DNA from: Actinomycetota bacterium
Lineage (GTDB): Bacteria; Actinomycetota; Actinomycetes; Nanopelagicales; Nanopelagicaceae
NCBI GenBank assembly: GCA_009699795.1
Contig: WLNK01000003.1
Span: 1 to 31,526 of the forward strand
Direction of reading: 5' to 3'
DNA: 31,526 nt
Shown: positions 29,845-31,526 of the stretch, piece after piece
Position numbering within the stretch: position 1 is the first letter of the stretch
How the letters are laid out: each line of letters starts with the position of its first letter
Program-made: the position numbers and the translations under genes
The notes under the pieces: generated by a model
Seen by the model: only the letters and a program-made list of their open reading frames with translations
What the model was told of the DNA's origin: nothing
Databases searched by the model: none

Positions 29845-30687
29845 TTAAAAAGTAGAGATAATCGCAACGCCAGCGACTGCACAGGCAATCCCAAAATATT
29901 GAACCTTATGCAAGCGCTCCTTCAAGAAATGAAATGCTAATAAAACTGTTGCTACCGGATAAAGCGCCCCAAGAACCATTGCCAAGGCCAAGATTCCCTT
30001 GGTCGTTGCAACCCCTAGAAGCAAATTGGCAAGGAAGTCGGCTATGCCGATAAATAAAAGTGATGGCAGTTCTTTCTTGCCAAGACCGGCAATATTTCTA
30101 TATTTTGTTAGCAAAACAAGTGAAGGAATAAAAGTCGTTGCACGCATCATCGTCATGGTTGCAAGTGCGCTTCCTTCTGATCCGATAGCCATAGCAATCA
30201 GAGCACTTCCAAAACCTAGCGCTGCACCCAACGCTAAAAGAAGTGGCTTGATTGGAAGTCCTTGGCTAACTTCTGGACCACTTGTGAAGAAGCCCCCCGC
30301 AATTGCTAGAAACGCGCCGATTAAAACCAGCGTTGATAATTTATTATCTTTAATAAAGACTGCATACGCGAATGGTAATAACGCACTTAGAGCGCTAATC
30401 GGTGAAACAACTCCCATGCGACCAGTTGAGAGACCAGCGTAGAGACACATAAGCCCTGCATATCCAAAAAGACCTGCGAATAGTCCTGGCCAAAAATATC
30501 CCCCGGTACCAAATGCTCTCGCATTCCACTCGCCATTTACCGCGACGAGAAATAACCCAGTAATCAAACCAATCGCTTGTGTTGTGCCAAGAACCGCGAT
30601 TGCTGGAAATTTTTTACTCAGATTTCCAGCTTGATAGTCGGCACTTCCCCAGAGTGCGCTCGATAAGAGTGCAAGGAGTGAGGCCAC
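29845..30687 (-). CDS. EamA/DMT-superfamily transporter
   Basis: 280 residues, GTG start, ten predicted membrane segments in two EamA repeats (about 1-135 and 145-280). SSALWGSADYQAGNLSKKF, GLSTGRMGVVSPISALSALLPF and LGALYPVATVLLAFHFLKERL are typical motifs of drug/metabolite transporters. The transported compound is unknown; exporters of amino acids or metabolites are common in this group. TAGTAT lies six bases before the GTG, which supports this non-ATG start in a leaderless mRNA. It diverges from the DUF3000 gene across 60 bp. Confidence 0.9.
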   Translation of the reverse strand: MASLLALLSSALWGSADYQAGNLSKKFPAIAVLGTTQAIGLITGLFLVAVNGEWNARAFGTGGYFWPGLFAGLFGYAGLMCLYAGLSTGRMGVVSPISALSALLPFAYAVFIKDNKLSTLVLIGAFLAIAGGFFTSGPEVSQGLPIKPLLLALGAALGFGSALIAMAIGSEGSALATMTMMRATTFIPSLVLLTKYRNIAGLGKKELPSLLFIGIADFLANLLLGVATTKGILALAMVLGALYPVATVLLAFHFLKERLHKVQYFGIACAVAGVAIISTF

Positions 30688-30693
30688 GTACGA

Positions 30694-30699
30694 ATACTA
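30694..30699 (-). promoter_or_regulatory. -10 element of the EamA gene
   Basis: Minus-strand TAGTAT, six bases (TCGTAC), then GTG 30687. Confidence 0.6.
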
Positions 30700-30735
30700 C
30701 CGCCAAGCCTCCCAAACCTTTCTAGTATTGAACTT

Positions 30736-30741
30736 TAGAAT
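30736..30741 (+). promoter_or_regulatory. -10 element of the DUF3000 gene
   Basis: TAGAAT, six bases (TTGCGG), then ATG 30748. It excludes the in-frame TTG at 30742, which would begin inside the spacer. Confidence 0.65.
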
Positions 30742-30747
30742 TTGCGG

Positions 30748-31329
30748 ATGGATGTAAACGGTTTTAATCGCTTAGTTGATTTACTTCGTACCGTTACTCC
30801 TCGCGAAGAAATTATTCTTGAAGAAGTTCCCGCACCTCAGAAACTTGCGACATATGCATTTGCATTCACCGCCGATGTTTCTAATGGCGCACATGGTGAT
30901 GACGAAGATGAAGTGGCAAGCGGACGCTTCGTTTTACTCCATGAACCCGGTGGACAGGACACGTGGGAAGGTGAATTTCGCTGTGTGACTTTCTTGCGTG
31001 CAGATGTGGATGTCGCCATGCAAGAAGATCCGCTCCTTCCTGAAGTTGGTTGGTCATGGTTGTTAGATTCACTCTCCGATCGTGGATGTGAATTTGCTGC
31101 ACCGAGTGGAACCGTGACGCGGGTATCGAGTGCATCATTTGGAAAGCTCTCCCCTCGTAACGATGAATCCGAAATTGAAATTCGCGCGTCATGGTCGCCG
31201 CTGATATCTAAGAACGAAGAACTACTTGAGCATGTTCTGGCTTGGTGCAAACTTCTTGGAGAAGTTGCTGGTTTGCCACCCCTTGAAGATGGAGTCTCTT
31301 CACTTTCAACAGCGCGTCGGCGAAATTAA
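30748..31329 (+). CDS. DUF3000 protein (Rv2680-like)
   Basis: 193 residues from ATG 30748. It is soluble and acidic, with no membrane segment. EVASGRFVLLHEPGGQDTW, FRCVTFLRADVD, DPLLPEVGWSWLLDSL and SASFGKL are conserved in the actinobacterial DUF3000 family, which has no established function. The family gene normally stands directly upstream of ribonuclease D (Rv2680-Rv2681), as here, where the next start is 22 bp downstream. The link suggests a role in RNA metabolism or simply conserved co-transcription. Confidence 0.88.
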   Translation: MDVNGFNRLVDLLRTVTPREEIILEEVPAPQKLATYAFAFTADVSNGAHGDDEDEVASGRFVLLHEPGGQDTWEGEFRCVTFLRADVDVAMQEDPLLPEVGWSWLLDSLSDRGCEFAAPSGTVTRVSSASFGKLSPRNDESEIEIRASWSPLISKNEELLEHVLAWCKLLGEVAGLPPLEDGVSSLSTARRRN

Positions 31330-31340
31330 TACAGGCCAAT

Positions 31341-31346
31341 TAATTT
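31341..31346 (+). promoter_or_regulatory. Possible -10 element of the ribonuclease D gene
   Basis: TAATTT ends five bases before ATG 31352, one base tighter than the other leaderless starts in the window; there is no Shine-Dalgarno. Confidence 0.35.
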
Positions 31347-31351
31347 AAACA

Positions 31352-31526
31352 ATGTCTGAAGAGAAAACGGAAGAGTCCGCCGAAGATTTATCTCTACCCA
31401 TTGCTGTTCCTTTACTTCAACCAAGCGGTGGAACTCCCCCCGTAATTGATACGACGCAGGCGCTCACGCAAGCTATTTCAAAATTAGAAAACGGAAGTGG
31501 TCCCTTTGCCATTGATGCCGAGCGCG
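31352..31526 (+). CDS. rnd: Ribonuclease D-like 3'-5' exonuclease, N-terminal part (cut by window edge)
   Basis: The first 58 residues are present, open to the right edge. After an acidic start (SEEKTEESAEDL) and a proline-containing linker comes GPFAIDAER, where the Asp and Glu of the first DEDD exonuclease motif lie (usual form: aiDaErA). The position after DUF3000 matches Rv2681. The rest of the nuclease domain and the HRDC domain would lie beyond the window. Confidence 0.82.
   Translation, partial: MSEEKTEESAEDLSLPIAVPLLQPSGGTPPVIDTTQALTQAISKLENGSGPFAIDAER

Overview
This is a chromosomal window from a low-GC actinobacterium. The gene order is actinobacterial throughout, as recalled from Mycobacterium tuberculosis and Streptomyces maps. 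The A+T-rich DNA and very tight packing suggest a streamlined planktonic lineage of the freshwater acI/Nanopelagicales type; that lineage call is inference. I see no mobile elements, CRISPR arrays, tRNA or rRNA genes.

Layout. (1) 1-16200 matches the M. tuberculosis Rv2207-Rv2220 block. It holds the cobT end, gcvT, pepA, lpd, the lipoyl E2 gene (sucB/dlaT), a TIGR01777 epimerase, lipB, lipA, a PlsC-type acyltransferase, a DUF4191 protein, an RDD protein and glnA. An opposite-strand pair (MMPL transporter plus FAD oxidoreductase) sits inside it, and a short NhaA-like antiporter follows glnA. Much of the block concerns lipoate: lipB/lipA make the cofactor, E2 carries it on two lipoyl domains, lpd reoxidises it, and gcvT belongs to the lipoate-dependent glycine cleavage system. 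(2) 16180-21900 is an accessory transport and regulation segment: an NCS1 nucleobase permease with a small membrane-protein gene, a solo LuxR-type HTH protein, a two-TM envelope protein, a UraA-type permease, a LysE-family exporter and a stand-alone PD-(D/E)XK nuclease-like protein. (3) 21900-29300 matches Rv2182c-Rv2190c: plsC, ROK glucokinase, SRPBCC protein, fadD15, pimB' and an NlpC/P60 hydrolase, with a sensor-less histidine kinase/response regulator pair inserted between fadD15 and pimB'. (4) 29340 to the end: a RibD-C-type reductase, an EamA transporter, DUF3000 and the start of ribonuclease D; the last two match Rv2680-Rv2681.

The main window-wide pattern is in the start sites. At 14 genes a TANNNT -10 hexamer ends exactly 6 or 7 bases before the ATG/GTG, with no Shine-Dalgarno sequence. 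That is the geometry of leaderless transcripts. A minority of transcription-unit heads (lpd, glnA, the LuxR-type gene, the two-TM protein, uraA) have a real leader and Shine-Dalgarno instead. The -10 rule settles several start codons, shows two divergent leaderless promoters overlapping in 22 bp (gcvT/pepA), shows a promoter built into the arm of a terminator (uraA to LysE), and shows that the short NhaA gene has its own promoter. Intrinsic terminators are visible only after glnA, the two-TM protein and uraA; most convergent genes simply overlap at their stops.
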